A stretch of 64,000 nt of DNA from CBDCIS01 sp965217565 (GTDB lineage Bacteria > Chloroflexota > Dehalococcoidia > Lucifugimonadales > CATOSD01), in contig CBDCIS010000010.1 of NCBI GenBank assembly GCA_965217565.1, positions 396,653 to 460,652 of the forward strand. Reading direction: 5' to 3'. Made by a program: the position numbers and the translations under genes. Below are positions 48,631 to 58,468 of the stretch, piece by piece (position 1 is the first letter of the stretch; every line of letters starts with the position of its first letter). The notes under the pieces are model-generated. The model was not told the origin of the DNA. It searched no databases and was given only the letters and a program-made list of their open reading frames with translations.

Positions 48631-50475
48631 CTAGCTCTCCCTCTCCGAGCGGTGGGCTTCCAGGACGTCGCCTTCCTCGTAGCTATTGAAGCCTTCGAGT
48701 GACACGCCGCCTTCGAAGCCGGTCGTTACCTCTCTCACGTCGTCCTTGAAGTGCTTCAGGCTGGAAATCGGGCCAACGTACAGTTCCGCGCCGCCTCTGA
48801 GAAGGTGGACGGTCGAATCGCGGGCTATCCTGCCATCGTTGACGTAGAAGCCTGCGGCCCTCGTCCTTCTGCCCACGTTGAACACGGCGCGAACTGTGGC
48901 GCGCCCTTCGAGAACGTCTCGATACACGGGCTCCAAAAGACCCTTGAGCGCCCTCTCCACGTCGTCTATCAGGTTATAGATAATGCTATAGAAGCGAACG
49001 TCCACGCCCTCTTGGCTGGCGAGCGTGCGCGCCCCTGGCTCGATACGGCTGTTGAACGCGATGACGATAGCCTTGGAAGCGACCGCCAGCAGTATGTCGC
49101 TCTCGGTGATGCTGCCGCTGGCCGCGTGAATAAGAGTCACCTTGGTCTGGTCGGTGTTTAGGCGTTCCAGGGCAACGCGCACAGCATCGATGGTCCCCTG
49201 AACGTCGGTCTTCACGATGAGGTTGAGAGCCTTGACCTCTCCCATCGCGATTCTAGTGTACACGTCCTCGAGCGTGGGGCCGCTTCCCCGCTGCATTTGC
49301 TTGGCCCTCTGGCGCTCCTCGACTATCTGGCGCGCCGTCTTCTCGTCAGTCGCCGTTTCCAGGATGTCGCCCGCCTGGGGCAAACCGGAGACGCCAAGTA
49401 CTTCCACGGGCTGGGACGGCCCGGCCTGCTTGATCCTCCTGCCCCTGTCGGTGAACATGGCCTTGACGCGGCCTCTAACGTCTCCCACCACGATGCTGTC
49501 GCCGATGCTCAGCGTGCCCGTCTGCACCAGCACGGTCGCCACGGTTCCCCGGCTCTTGTCAATGCGGGCCTCCACGACGACGCCCCTGGCCTCTCGATGG
49601 GGATTCGCCTTGAGTTCGCTGACCTCCGCGACCACCTTGATGTTCTCCAGAAGATCCGGGATGCCGTCGCCCTTCAGCGCGGATATGGGAACCGATATGA
49701 TATCGCCCCCCCACTCTTCGATAAGGAGGTTCTGCTCCGCGAGCTGCCGCTTTACTCTTTCGGGGTCGGCGTCGGGTCTGTCCACCTTGTTGATGGCCAC
49801 CACGATAGGCACTCCAGCCGCCTTGACGTGGTCGATCGCCTCGATGGTCTGTGGCATAATCCCGTCGTCCGCCGCGACGACCAGAATGGCTATGTCGGTT
49901 ACCTGCGCGCCCCTGGCCCGCATCGCCGTGAAGGCTTCGTGGCCCGGCGTGTCCAGGAAGGCTATTGGCGCGCCATCGAAGTCAACCTGGTATGCGCCTA
50001 TGTGCTGGGTGATGCCGCCCGCCTCTCCGCTTACGACGTTGCTGCTGCGGAGGGCGTCGAGCAGAGTTGTCTTGCCGTGATCGACGTGCCCCAGGATGGT
50101 CACTACCGGGGGCCTCGCCTCCAGGAGGCTGGGGTCTTCCTCGTCACTGGAGATTACCAGGGAGCCGGGGGACTTTTCCGCCTCGGCAAGAGGCAAGACC
50201 GTGAAGCCGAGGGACTCCGCTATCAGCGTGGCGGTGTCATGCTCTACCACCTCGTTGATGGTGTACATGAAGCCGTTGCGCATGAACTCCTTGATCACCT
50301 CAATCGGGTTGACGTCCATGAGCGCCGCGAGGTCGTGAATTGTCAGCGCGGCGGGAATATCGAGAATGTCGAGGTCTTCCGCACCGTCCTCGGGTGGGCC
50401 CTGCACGGCGTAGCCCGGTCGAGCGGACCTGCCGCCCGCGCTCGTTCGTCGTCTTCCCCTGGTGCTGCTAGTCAT
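48631..50475 (-). CDS. infB: Translation initiation factor IF-2
   Basis: A compact 614-residue IF-2. A short N-terminal IF2-N domain ([20 protein letters not shown], then [20 protein letters not shown]), then the GTPase domain: GHVDHGKT at residues 129-136, [17 protein letters not shown] and [11 protein letters not shown], followed by domains II-IV (for example [20 protein letters not shown]). The long N-terminal linkers of many IF-2 proteins are absent. It lies 52 bp before rbfA and 61 bp after ylxR. Confidence 0.96.
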   Translation of the reverse strand: MTSSTRGRRRTSAGGRSARPGYAVQGPPEDGAEDLDILDIPAALTIHDLAALMDVNPIEVIKEFMRNGFMYTINEVVEHDTATLIAESLGFTVLPLAEAEKSPGSLVISSDEEDPSLLEARPPVVTILGHVDHGKTTLLDALRSSNVVSGEAGGITQHIGAYQVDFDGAPIAFLDTPGHEAFTAMRARGAQVTDIAILVVAADDGIMPQTIEAIDHVKAAGVPIVVAINKVDRPDADPERVKRQLAEQNLLIEEWGGDIISVPISALKGDGIPDLLENIKVVAEVSELKANPHREARGVVVEARIDKSRGTVATVLVQTGTLSIGDSIVVGDVRGRVKAMFTDRGRRIKQAGPSQPVEVLGVSGLPQAGDILETATDEKTARQIVEERQRAKQMQRGSGPTLEDVYTRIAMGEVKALNLIVKTDVQGTIDAVRVALERLNTDQTKVTLIHAASGSITESDILLAVASKAIVIAFNSRIEPGARTLASQEGVDVRFYSIIYNLIDDVERALKGLLEPVYRDVLEGRATVRAVFNVGRRTRAAGFYVNDGRIARDSTVHLLRGGAELYVGPISSLKHFKDDVREVTTGFEGGVSLEGFNSYEEGDVLEAHRSERES

Positions 50476-50536
50476 GTGCCTCCGATTCTGTCTTCAGACC
50501 AATCAAGAGCGGTGGCGCTCACAAAGCCATCACGGT

Positions 50537-50818
50537 TCAGGATTCGGCCAGCGCCCGCAGGGACGCAGCAAGTTCTGACCAGTCTTCATCCGTCAACTTT
50601 GTTCGCAGGGTGTGCTCTATGCGTCCTCTCTTCGGCTCGCGCCCCACACAGACGCCATCTTTGCAAACGTAGGCTCCGCGCCCCGGCAGCCTGCCGGTCG
50701 GGTCGATTGCGACACTGCCTCGAGGCGACGCCGCTATGCGGATCAGATCGACTTTCGCGGTCTTATTGCCGCACACGACGCACGTTCTGATTGGGATGTG
50801 GCGTCTGCGTGGCGGCAT
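50537..50818 (-). CDS. ylxR: YlxR/DUF448 RNA-binding protein
   Basis: Ninety-three residues: HIPIRTCVVCGNKTAKVDLI, then RIAASPRGSVAIDPTGRLPG and RGAYVCKDGVCVGREPKRGR. The opening RTCVVCG motif and the GRGAYVC segment define the family, seen between nusA and infB in most bacteria and thought to bind RNA. Here its ATG is 2 bp from the nusA stop. Confidence 0.93.
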   Translation of the reverse strand: MPPRRRHIPIRTCVVCGNKTAKVDLIRIAASPRGSVAIDPTGRLPGRGAYVCKDGVCVGREPKRGRIEHTLRTKLTDEDWSELAASLRALAES

Positions 50819-50820
50819 TG

Positions 50821-52452
50821 TCAGCGGCGGCGCTTCCTACCGGCCTTGGTCTTGCGTTGGCCTCTCCTGGCATCGCCGTCCCTGTCCGTTCGTCTTGAAG
50901 ACACCCCTCCTCTGAGGCCGGCGATGTCCTCGGCGAAACGTATGCGTCCCGGCTCCGGCTGAACACCCCGGCGGCGGATCGACCAGACGTCTTCCGGCAG
51001 GTCTCTCAGGGAGGTCGAACGCTCCAGGACGGGCAGCGCCGGCTCTGGGACTCTCTCGATTTCGATCACTGGTTCCGGCGCAGGCTCTTCCTTGATCTCT
51101 GCGGGAGGCTCTTCCTCTTCAGCGGCGACCTCCGGCTCGGCGAGCAAGGCGTCCTCCACCGCGATTTCCACCTCCGCGACCTCGACTTCAGCCACGGGGG
51201 CTTCTGTGGGCTGTTCCTCATCCTGCTCGACGGCCTCGACCTCGACGGCTTCCGCCACCGCCGGCTTCGCGATGACCTCCTGTTCGGCGGGAGCCTCGAC
51301 CTCGGGTTCGGCTTGCTTGACCGCGGCTTCGAGCGCCTCTTCCAGCTCGACGGGAAGCTCGACTTCCTCGGGCTGTTCAAGCGCCTCTACCACCGGGGGC
51401 TTGATGAGCGTTGCTGCCTGCGCCTCGACGTTGCTCTTGATGTCAACCTTCCAGCCGGTGAGCTTGGCCGCCAATCGTGCGTTCTGGCCCTCTTTGCCGA
51501 TAGCGAGCGATAGCTGGCGCTCCGGCACAACGGCTGTCGCAGTCTCTCTCTCAGTATCGATCTCGACCCGCAAAACCTGGGATGGACTGAGGGCGTTTGC
51601 GATCAGGACGCCGGCGTCCTTGCTCCACTCGATTACGTCTATCTTCTCGCCTTGAAGTTCGTTTACGATGTTCTGAATGCGGACCCCTCTGAGCCCGACA
51701 CAAGACCCCACCGGGTCTATGCCGTTTTGCGTGGCACGCACCGCGACCTTGCTGCGCGAACCCGCTTCCCTGGCGATGGCCATAATCTCCACGGAGCCGT
51801 GGTATATCTCTGGCACTTCCATCTCGAACAGCCGTCTCATCAGCAGCCTGTCGGCCCTGGAGACGATGATCTCCGGCCCCTTGCTGGAGCGGCTCACGGA
51901 CTGGAGGAGCACCTTCATCTTGTTGCTCACGCGGTAGCGCTCGGAGGGTATCTGCTCGGTTGCCGGCAGCACGGCTTCCGCGCGGCCAAGCTCAACGGTG
52001 ACGAACTTGGAATCGACTCTCTGGACCGTAACAGAGAAGACCTCGCCCTCTTTTTCGGCGAACTCCTCGTAGATCAGGTCGCGCTCGGCCTCTCTGAGCC
52101 GCTGCATCACCACCTGCTTCGCCGTCTGAGCGGCGATTCGGCCCGCGCTGTGGGGCATGTTGTCGGTGGAGATGATGTCGCCAACCTCGGTGTCGGGCTT
52201 GATTTTGCGGGCATCAGCAAGTGTTATCTCCACCTGCGGCGACGTGACCTCGTCCACAACAGTCTTGAGAATGTAAACGCTTACGTCGCCTGTGCCCGGA
52301 TCGAGCTTGACCGATATATCTTGGCCGGCCGTGATGCTGTCCTTCTTGTAGGCGGATACCAGAGCGGCCTCGATAGCCGAAAGCACAATCTCCCTGGGAA
52401 GATTACGCTCGGCGGCAAGCTGGGTTAGGGCGATCAAGAAATCGCTCTTCAT
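50821..52452 (-). CDS. nusA: Transcription termination/antitermination factor NusA
   Basis: About 543 residues. NusA N-terminal domain ([20 protein letters not shown]), S1 domain, KH1 and KH2 ([20 protein letters not shown]). After residue 345 comes a long extension: an Ala/Glu/Val/Pro-rich acidic block of roughly 110 residues, then a basic tail ending [15 protein letters not shown]. Such acidic-plus-basic tails are not in E. coli NusA. ATG 52452 follows AGGAGGTGG. The usual rimP gene is missing upstream; only a 240-bp non-coding leader with a hairpin is present. Confidence 0.94.
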   Translation of the reverse strand: MKSDFLIALTQLAAERNLPREIVLSAIEAALVSAYKKDSITAGQDISVKLDPGTGDVSVYILKTVVDEVTSPQVEITLADARKIKPDTEVGDIISTDNMPHSAGRIAAQTAKQVVMQRLREAERDLIYEEFAEKEGEVFSVTVQRVDSKFVTVELGRAEAVLPATEQIPSERYRVSNKMKVLLQSVSRSSKGPEIIVSRADRLLMRRLFEMEVPEIYHGSVEIMAIAREAGSRSKVAVRATQNGIDPVGSCVGLRGVRIQNIVNELQGEKIDVIEWSKDAGVLIANALSPSQVLRVEIDTERETATAVVPERQLSLAIGKEGQNARLAAKLTGWKVDIKSNVEAQAATLIKPPVVEALEQPEEVELPVELEEALEAAVKQAEPEVEAPAEQEVIAKPAVAEAVEVEAVEQDEEQPTEAPVAEVEVAEVEIAVEDALLAEPEVAAEEEEPPAEIKEEPAPEPVIEIERVPEPALPVLERSTSLRDLPEDVWSIRRRGVQPEPGRIRFAEDIAGLRGGVSSRRTDRDGDARRGQRKTKAGRKRRR

Positions 52453-52503
52453 ATTTTCAGCCACCTCCTGAATCGACTACTTACGCATCCCCTTCTTAAC
52501 AAA

Positions 52504-52526
52504 GAAAGTGGGGGGAACCCACTTTC
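52504..52526 (-). promoter_or_regulatory. Hairpin in the nusA leader
   Basis: GAAAGTGGG pairs perfectly with CCCACTTTC around a 5-base loop; on the minus strand it is followed by TTTGTT. It lies 52 bp before the nusA start. It could be an attenuator or anti-terminator through which NusA controls its own operon, or an ordinary stem in the leader. Confidence 0.5.
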
Positions 52527-52699
52527 AACAAACGAGCGTTATTCAAACGTAAGTGTAACATTTTAGGCCTCGATGTACAACCTCCTTTGATATACTGGGG
52601 TTGTGATTCGTATCGTGGCTGAACCCCGTTAGGGAATGAGCGGCATCCGCCGTTTCAACCTCGATAGCGCAGTCGAAACAGCTAAGGAGATGATCGCTC

Positions 52700-53245
52700 T
52701 TGAGGATAGGACTCATTTCAGACACACACATACCCGAGGCTGGAAGCGAGCTTCCCAAGCAGGTCTATGAGGCTCTCGCGGGCGTAGAACTGATTTTACA
52801 CGCCGGCGACATGCACGTCATAGAAGTGCTCGACTGGCTGGAGAAAATTGCCCCTGTGCTCGGCGCCAGGGGCAACGGCGACGGCGACGGAGCCAGGCCC
52901 GACTTCCCGGACGACGACCCCAGGGTGAAAGAGGCCCACGTGCTGCGGGTCGAAGGGCTTGTTGTCGGGCTTACACACGGGTTCCCACTGCCAGAGGAGG
53001 CTCCCTGGACAACGCTGGATGACCTGATGCTGCGAAAGTTGGGCCAAAGAGTGGATGTCATAGTCTGCGGCGATACCCATGTGCCCATGAACTGCCGGCG
53101 AGAGGGAGTGCTTTTCGTCAACCCGGGCAGCCCCACGCTTCCTCGCCAGATGTACGGATTGGGGCAGGTTGGCGTTCTCACCATTGTGGGCGCTACGGCC
53201 AGCGTCGAGATAATCGACCTGGCTGCCGTGCAAAGCGGCCCATGA
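52700..53245 (+). CDS. YfcE/MJ0936-type metallophosphoesterase
   Basis: A 181-residue phosphodiesterase of the YfcE family. Metal ligands are seen in LISDTHIPE (Asp8, His10), LHAGDMHVIE, LGARGNGDGDG, LTHGFPLP and VCGDTHVPM, followed by NPGSPTLPRQMYG. The canonical GNCD motif reads GNGD here. The start is TTG 52700. It is divergent from nusA across 247 bp. Substrate is unknown; family members hydrolyse phosphodiesters such as bis-pNPP and cyclic nucleotides. Confidence 0.9.
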   Translation: MRIGLISDTHIPEAGSELPKQVYEALAGVELILHAGDMHVIEVLDWLEKIAPVLGARGNGDGDGARPDFPDDDPRVKEAHVLRVEGLVVGLTHGFPLPEEAPWTTLDDLMLRKLGQRVDVIVCGDTHVPMNCRREGVLFVNPGSPTLPRQMYGLGQVGVLTIVGATASVEIIDLAAVQSGP

Positions 53246-53309
53246 AGCAAAAGTCACCAATCCCAGGCTATTCGGACGGGAAACAACCTCACGGGAGTCC
53301 GATACACAC

Positions 53310-53337
53310 TTGACGCCTTGCCTTACATTGGTATAAT
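53310..53337 (+). promoter_or_regulatory. Promoter of the crotonase gene
   Basis: TTGACG (53310-53315) and a perfect TATAAT (53332-53337) with a 16-base spacer. The coding start is 205 bases downstream, leaving an unusually long leader (about 53344-53541) in which no known riboswitch is recognised. Confidence 0.65.
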
Positions 53338-53541
53338 GCTGTGTGTCGCGTGATGAGCCGTTGCGTGGGGGGACTCCCTCGGGTGCTCTGTGTTCGCTTG
53401 GGGTGACCGCTTTGGGCAAATCGTGCCGGTTCAGGTAGAGGCCGTGCCCGATTGTCGCGGTTGGAGTGAATCCAGTGGTGCAGTCGTACCGTCTCAGCCT
53501 CGCCATTCAAACGCCTACCTAAGCTACTAGAGGAGAGAGTT

Positions 53542-54318
53542 ATGGCCGACTACCAGGACATTGTATGGGAAACGGACGGGCCCGTCGCCATATGCAGGTT
53601 GAACCGCCCTGAGAAACTCAACGCCATGCGGTCGCAGACCACGGAAGAGATGTACGACGCGTGGAGGGGTTTCAATGCCAACAAGAATCTCAAGGTTATG
53701 ATCATAACCGGCACCGGACGTGGCTTTACTGCCGGCGCGGACGTCAGCAGAGGAGGCATGGGAGGACCGCCGGAACAGGCAGGGGCGACTCCCGGGGCCG
53801 CAAGCCCCGCGCCTCGGATGCTGAAGGCCATCGTCGAGAAGCCTGTCATCGCGGCGGTCAATGGCGCCGCCGCCGGAATGGGCTACGTCCTGGCCCTCGC
53901 GTGCGACATTCGGATCGCCTCAGCACAGGCCCTCTTCCACCACGTTTACCTTCGCCGCGCCCTGGTGACCAGCGGCGAAACATGGTACCTGCCCCGAATC
54001 ATTGGACTGAGCAACGCCATCTACCACATATTCATGGCCGACTCCATAGATGCCCAGGAGGCCCTGCGGCTTCACCTGGTTTCCAGGGTCGTGCCCCACG
54101 ATGAGCTTATGGAAGAGACCATGAAGATGGCCCAAGAGCTTGCCACCCGTCCACCAAACGCCACCAAGTACGCCAAAAAGGCGATATACAAGGGGCTGAA
54201 CCTGACAATGGAAGACGCCATGGAGTTCGTGGGTTACACCCGCGCGGCCAACCTGAACTCGGGCGAAGCCGAGGAAGGGTTCCGGGCGTTCAATGAGAAG
54301 AGAGCGCCAAACTGGTGA
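53542..54318 (+). CDS. Enoyl-CoA hydratase/isomerase (crotonase) family protein
   Basis: A 258-residue crotonase-fold enzyme acting on acyl-CoA thioesters. The oxyanion-hole segments are FTAGADVSRGGMGG (residues about 63-76) and the later AAVNGAAAGMGYVLALACDI; the helix ALVTSGETWYLPRIIGLSNA replaces the usual Gly-Pro-Asp-x-Gly-type segment, and the active-site acid positions are not clearly those of a standard hydratase. The start is ATG 53542 after GAGGAGAGAG. It precedes an ABC importer gene by 74 bp. Reaction unknown. Confidence 0.85.
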   Translation: MADYQDIVWETDGPVAICRLNRPEKLNAMRSQTTEEMYDAWRGFNANKNLKVMIITGTGRGFTAGADVSRGGMGGPPEQAGATPGAASPAPRMLKAIVEKPVIAAVNGAAAGMGYVLALACDIRIASAQALFHHVYLRRALVTSGETWYLPRIIGLSNAIYHIFMADSIDAQEALRLHLVSRVVPHDELMEETMKMAQELATRPPNATKYAKKAIYKGLNLTMEDAMEFVGYTRAANLNSGEAEEGFRAFNEKRAPNW

Positions 54319-54392
54319 TGAGTCTCCAACAAAAGGAGGAATCTGGAACGCCCGAGGGCAAGTAGCATTTAACAGATGGAGAGGAAGAAATC

Positions 54393-56246
54393 ATGACAAA
54401 CTGGACCAAAAAGTTTCCCGCATTGGTGGGACTAATGGCAGTTGTGCTGAGCCTTGCGCTGGTAGCGTGTGGGTCCGCAGAGCCGGAGGCACAACAGCAG
54501 CCGGCCGCGCCGGCCGCCGCTCCTACCGCCGCCGGCAGCGCCGCTCAGCCTCAAGCGCCCGCCGCGCCTCAGACCGGCGCTCAGGCGATGCCCGCGGCCA
54601 CGGCTGTGCCGGCAGCTACCGCCGTAGCGACGCCGGTCACCGTGATTCAAGCGCCAGGCGCGCGCCCCACGCCTACACCATCCGGCGAGATGATCCAGAC
54701 GGGGGGCTTGCTGGTTTCCCTGTCCGGCTTCGATATAGGACACACCGACGCTCATCGCAATAGCTCGGTTGCCGAGCTTATGTTCATGTCCCTCATTCAT
54801 CCGAGTGTCTACCAGTACGACACTCGGACCTGGGTGGACATCACCCCGGACCTGGCCGACGCCTGGAAGATTGATTCGTCTGGGAAGGTTTACACCTTCG
54901 ACGTTCGCGATGGCGTTCAGTTCAGCGACGGACAAGCGGTCACCGCAGAAGACATGGCCTACAATCTCAACCGCTTCATCGACCTTCCCAACAGCATTAC
55001 CTCGCCCCGTTCCGGCTGCATACGCGGCTTCATGGAGCAGGGTGGAGCCAAAGCGATCGACGCTGACACTCTCGAGGTTTCTCTGAAGGACCCGGCGGTT
55101 GCCTTCCTCGGATGCCTCGCGTCTCCCTGGATAGCGATTCAGAAGAAGTCCCTCTTGGAGGACATCGACTCTGGGTCCGACCCAGGGCGCGAGCCGACGC
55201 TGGACGAGGTCATAGGCGCTGGGCCCTTCACTCTGAAGGAATATCGAAGGGGTATCGCCTGGGAGGTGGAGCGCAATCCCAATTACTATGACCAGCCGCG
55301 TCCCCACCTGGACCAGTTCCGCTATATCATCATCACCGACGCCAGCACGAGAGTAGCCGCCTTCCGCACTGGACAGGCCTACATGGAGGCTATCTTCCCA
55401 GGCTTCGGCAGCGACGACGACCTCGCCATCCGCGAGGAGCTGGGAGACCGGCTTACCGTAACCGAGACCATAGGCTTCGGCGTGACCGGGGCCCACATCA
55501 ACCTCAGGATTCCACCCTTCGATGACGTCAGGGTGCGCCGCGCCATGCAGCTGGCGATGGACCGTGAGGCCATGATCGACATACTCAGCCCAACGGGCGG
55601 AGACGTGCTCTGCTACTACCCCTGCGTATTCGACTGGATCTATGATGCGGACCACTACAGGACGCTGCCGGGATTCCGCTTCGACAAGAAGGCTGAGGAT
55701 ATAGCCGAAGCCCAGAGTCTGATGGAGCAAGCCGGCCTTGGCGGCGGAGTGGATCTGACCATCACCTTCAGGAAGGTGGGTAGTTACCCCGAAATCTCCG
55801 CGATTCTGCTCCAGCAGTGGAAAGAGATCGGAATGAACATCGAGCTGCGCCAGATGGAGAGCGCGGCGGGCTTTGCCGCGTACCAGAAGGGCGACTTTGT
55901 TGTCGCCGTGCAGGGGACGGGTCTGAACTTCCTGGACCCCGACGCGGCCAACGATCTGCTGTACCTCCCCACCGCGGGCCGCAACTACCAGGGCTGGGAA
56001 AACACCGAGTTCCTCGACCTCTTCGAAAAGGAGAAGGGAGAGGTGGACCAGGCCGCGCGTGGTGCACACCTGAAGAGGATGAGTGACATCCTCCTGGAGG
56101 ATGCGATGTATCTTCCCACGACGGGTGGCATTGGAAACTTCATCCAGTGGAGATGCGTGAAGGGTTACACCGCGCCCACGGCCCTTGGACAGAATAACTA
56201 TCGCCACGACCGCACCTGGCTCGACAACGAGCAGCCGTGTCGATAA
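54393..56246 (+). CDS. Peptide-type ABC transporter substrate-binding lipoprotein
   Basis: A 617-residue SBP_bac_5 protein. The signal peptide ends LALVACGS (lipid Cys26), then a long low-complexity linker rich in Ala, Pro, Gln and Thr (about residues 27-85). The binding domain contains VLTPDLADAWKIDSSG-like segments (read TPDLADAWKIDSSGKVYTFD), YTFDVRDGVQFSDGQAVTAE and DRTWLDNEQPCR at the end. It delivers an oligopeptide, nickel or similar ligand to the two permeases downstream. A strong hairpin after the gene fits the usual excess of binding protein over permease. Confidence 0.92.
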   Translation: MTNWTKKFPALVGLMAVVLSLALVACGSAEPEAQQQPAAPAAAPTAAGSAAQPQAPAAPQTGAQAMPAATAVPAATAVATPVTVIQAPGARPTPTPSGEMIQTGGLLVSLSGFDIGHTDAHRNSSVAELMFMSLIHPSVYQYDTRTWVDITPDLADAWKIDSSGKVYTFDVRDGVQFSDGQAVTAEDMAYNLNRFIDLPNSITSPRSGCIRGFMEQGGAKAIDADTLEVSLKDPAVAFLGCLASPWIAIQKKSLLEDIDSGSDPGREPTLDEVIGAGPFTLKEYRRGIAWEVERNPNYYDQPRPHLDQFRYIIITDASTRVAAFRTGQAYMEAIFPGFGSDDDLAIREELGDRLTVTETIGFGVTGAHINLRIPPFDDVRVRRAMQLAMDREAMIDILSPTGGDVLCYYPCVFDWIYDADHYRTLPGFRFDKKAEDIAEAQSLMEQAGLGGGVDLTITFRKVGSYPEISAILLQQWKEIGMNIELRQMESAAGFAAYQKGDFVVAVQGTGLNFLDPDAANDLLYLPTAGRNYQGWENTEFLDLFEKEKGEVDQAARGAHLKRMSDILLEDAMYLPTTGGIGNFIQWRCVKGYTAPTALGQNNYRHDRTWLDNEQPCR

Positions 56247-56292
56247 ACCAGACCTCGGCGTATAGTATCGAAAGAATCGTATAGGATTGACA

Positions 56293-56334
56293 GACTGGAG
56301 AGGGATTCGCCTTTCGCGCGATCCCTCTCCAGTC
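56293..56334 (+). terminator. Stable intergenic hairpin after the binding protein
   Basis: GACTGGAGAGGGAT pairs perfectly with ATCCCTCTCCAGTC, a 14-bp stem, without a T-run. It probably limits read-through or protects the upstream message, so that the binding protein is made in excess. Confidence 0.6.
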
Positions 56335-56435
56335 GCCTAAATGAGACGGTCATCACACCGGCGGAGGCGCGCCGGTTGCCATTTTCATAACTCGGTGTGC
56401 AGACGGCCTGCATGAGTGGTTATCGGGACTGAGCT

Positions 56436-57395
56436 GTGCGCACATATGTAATTCGTAGATTGCTCCTCTTTCTCCCAACGATCTTCGGGGTATCCCTTGT
56501 CGTTTTCATCATCCTGCGGATAGTCCCCGGCGACCCCGCATTCGTTATGCTGGCGGGCTACGAGGGTGAGGGTACGTTCACCGAGGCGGACCTGGAGCGC
56601 GTGCGGATCAACCTGGGGCTGAACGACCCCATCGCCGTACAGTACGTAAAGTGGGTTGGGAACGCGGCGAGGTTGAACTTCGGCGACTCCTTTTTCACCA
56701 ACTCCCCGATCTGGGAGGAGGTGCGGCCAAGGCTGCCTCTGACCTTCCAGTTCGCTTTCATGGCCATCTTTATGGCAATAGTCTTCGCGCTGCCTATGGG
56801 CGTCATATCCGCTGTGCGCCAAGACACCTGGGCAGACTATTCTCTGAGGGTGTTTTCCATCATTGGCCTTGCTATGCCTACTTTTTGGGTTGGGGCGCTG
56901 GTGATATTGGCCCTCTCGCTGTGGACCAACTGGATTCCTCCGTTGGGGTACGTGTCGCCCTGGACCGACCCCTGGAAGAACTTCATCCAGCTAATTTTCC
57001 CTGCCGTAGCCCTGGCATACTCCACCAACGCGGTGACGGCGCGCATAACCCGCTCCCAGATGCTGGAGGTGCTGCGTGAGGACTACATCCGCACCGCAAT
57101 GGCCAAGGGCCTGAGGGAGCGGGTCGTGATCTACCGCCACGCTCTGAAGAACGCCTCCCTGCCGGTGATTACCCTGTTCGGAGTGCAATTTGCCGCCCTT
57201 TTGGGGGGGTCTGTAGTAATCGAGTCCGTGTTCAGCTTGCCGGGGATTGGCCGTTTGCTTATCTTCTCGATAAACACCAGGGACTTCCCAATGATTCAGT
57301 TTCTGGTGACGTTCATCGCCTTCATCTTCCTGTCGATGAACCTGATCGTGGACCTGATGTACGGCTGGTTGGACCCGAGAATTCGCTATGATTAG
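56436..57395 (+). CDS. ABC transporter permease, DppB type
   Basis: A 319-residue integral membrane permease with about six helices (LLLFLPTIFGVSLVVFIILR first). The signature coupling loop EDYIRTAMAKGLRERVVIYR, then HALKNASLPVIT lies near residue 220 and contacts the ATPase. It opens with GTG 56436. Followed by DppC 125 bp downstream. No ATPase genes are in the window, so the ATP-binding subunits must be encoded elsewhere. Confidence 0.93.
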   Translation: MRTYVIRRLLLFLPTIFGVSLVVFIILRIVPGDPAFVMLAGYEGEGTFTEADLERVRINLGLNDPIAVQYVKWVGNAARLNFGDSFFTNSPIWEEVRPRLPLTFQFAFMAIFMAIVFALPMGVISAVRQDTWADYSLRVFSIIGLAMPTFWVGALVILALSLWTNWIPPLGYVSPWTDPWKNFIQLIFPAVALAYSTNAVTARITRSQMLEVLREDYIRTAMAKGLRERVVIYRHALKNASLPVITLFGVQFAALLGGSVVIESVFSLPGIGRLLIFSINTRDFPMIQFLVTFIAFIFLSMNLIVDLMYGWLDPRIRYD

Positions 57396-57425
57396 GAGCT
57401 ACCTCAAAACTCGTTTTACGGGGGA

Positions 57426-57503
57426 GTCCAGAGGGATTCTCCCCTCTGGCAGGGAGTCTGAGGGATGTGCCCTCAGTTACCAAAAACCCACCGGGTGGGT
57501 GGG
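57426..57503 (+). other. Three hairpins in tandem between the permease genes
   Basis: CCAGAGGG/CCCTCTGG (about 57426-57449), CTGAGGG/CCCTCAG (57459-57477) and CCCACC/GGTGGG (about 57487-57501) follow each other. None has a T-run. They may slow ribosome or polymerase movement or act in message processing. Confidence 0.45.
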
Positions 57504-57520
57504 ACTAAAGAGTGTTTGCT

Positions 57521-58426
57521 ATGGCTGAACAATCATTAGAATCCGCGTTGGCGCAGGAGCTTGGCCTGAGGAGCAGGCCAACCCGCTCGGCGCAGCTCCT
57601 TCGCTTCATAAGGACAAAGCCACTGGGCGCGTTGGGTGGGGCTATCCTTCTATTCTCTATACTGATAGCCATCTTCGCGGGAGTCATCGCCCCCTACAGC
57701 CCCGATGAGTTCGACCGGGAGGCGCGTCTGGTCGGGCCTAACCTGGCACACTGGTTCGGCACCGATCACATCGCCCGTGACGTGTACACTCGGGTGCTCT
57801 ATGGCTCGAGGGTGTCCCTGATGGTTGGGTTCATCGCGGTAGTAACCAGCACTCTCATCGGAACCACGCTGGGAGTGGCCAGCGCCTACTTTGGCAGGAC
57901 GGTAGACCTGCTGCTTCAGCGTATCGTGGACTCGCTGCAGGCGCTTCCCGGCCTGGTGCTTGCGCTGACTCTCATAGCGGCCCTGGGGCCTTCTCTCTTT
58001 GCGGTGATCCTGGCTATCACCATAGTTAGATGGCCGGGCACCACGAGAACGGTGAGGTCCGTCGCTCTGAGCATCAAAGCCAGCCAGTACACGGAGGCGG
58101 CGCGAGCCATCGGGGCCAGCGACCTGCGCATAATGTTCCGCCACATCACCCCAAACGTCATGGCGCCCGTGATTGTGGTGGGGTCCGCGGTACTGGGCGG
58201 CGCGATCGTCACCGAGGCCAGCCTGAGCTTCCTTGGGCTGGGAGTGCCGGCCAACATCCCCACCTGGGGCAACATGCTCGGCCAGGCGCAGCAGCGCTAT
58301 ATCGCCGCCGGTCCGTGGACCAGCATCTTCCCGGGTGTGGCGCTGACGATCACCGTCTTCGGCATAAACCTTCTGGGCGACGCCGTCAGAGACGTCCTTG
58401 ACCCTCGCCTGAGGGGCAGCAGGTAG
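57521..58426 (+). CDS. ABC transporter permease, DppC type
   Basis: A 301-residue permease with the DppC N-terminal extension (AQLLRFIRTKPLGALGGAIL), several helices and the coupling loop TEAARAIGASDLRIMFRHIT, then PNVMAPVIV. Ends DVLDPRLRGSR, as usual. TTG 57512 opens the frame, but ATG 57521 with AAGAG upstream is preferred. With the DppB-type gene and the lipoprotein it forms a partial peptide importer. Confidence 0.93.
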   Translation: MAEQSLESALAQELGLRSRPTRSAQLLRFIRTKPLGALGGAILLFSILIAIFAGVIAPYSPDEFDREARLVGPNLAHWFGTDHIARDVYTRVLYGSRVSLMVGFIAVVTSTLIGTTLGVASAYFGRTVDLLLQRIVDSLQALPGLVLALTLIAALGPSLFAVILAITIVRWPGTTRTVRSVALSIKASQYTEAARAIGASDLRIMFRHITPNVMAPVIVVGSAVLGGAIVTEASLSFLGLGVPANIPTWGNMLGQAQQRYIAAGPWTSIFPGVALTITVFGINLLGDAVRDVLDPRLRGSR

Positions 58427-58468
58427 AGGCTTTCGGCTTCTGGGGTAAGGTTCGGACAGGGGCGATGC

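Noticed and set aside
53344..53541. A riboswitch in the long leader of the crotonase gene
   Set aside because: No known aptamer signature (TPP, cobalamin, SAM, glycine, FMN) could be matched by eye.
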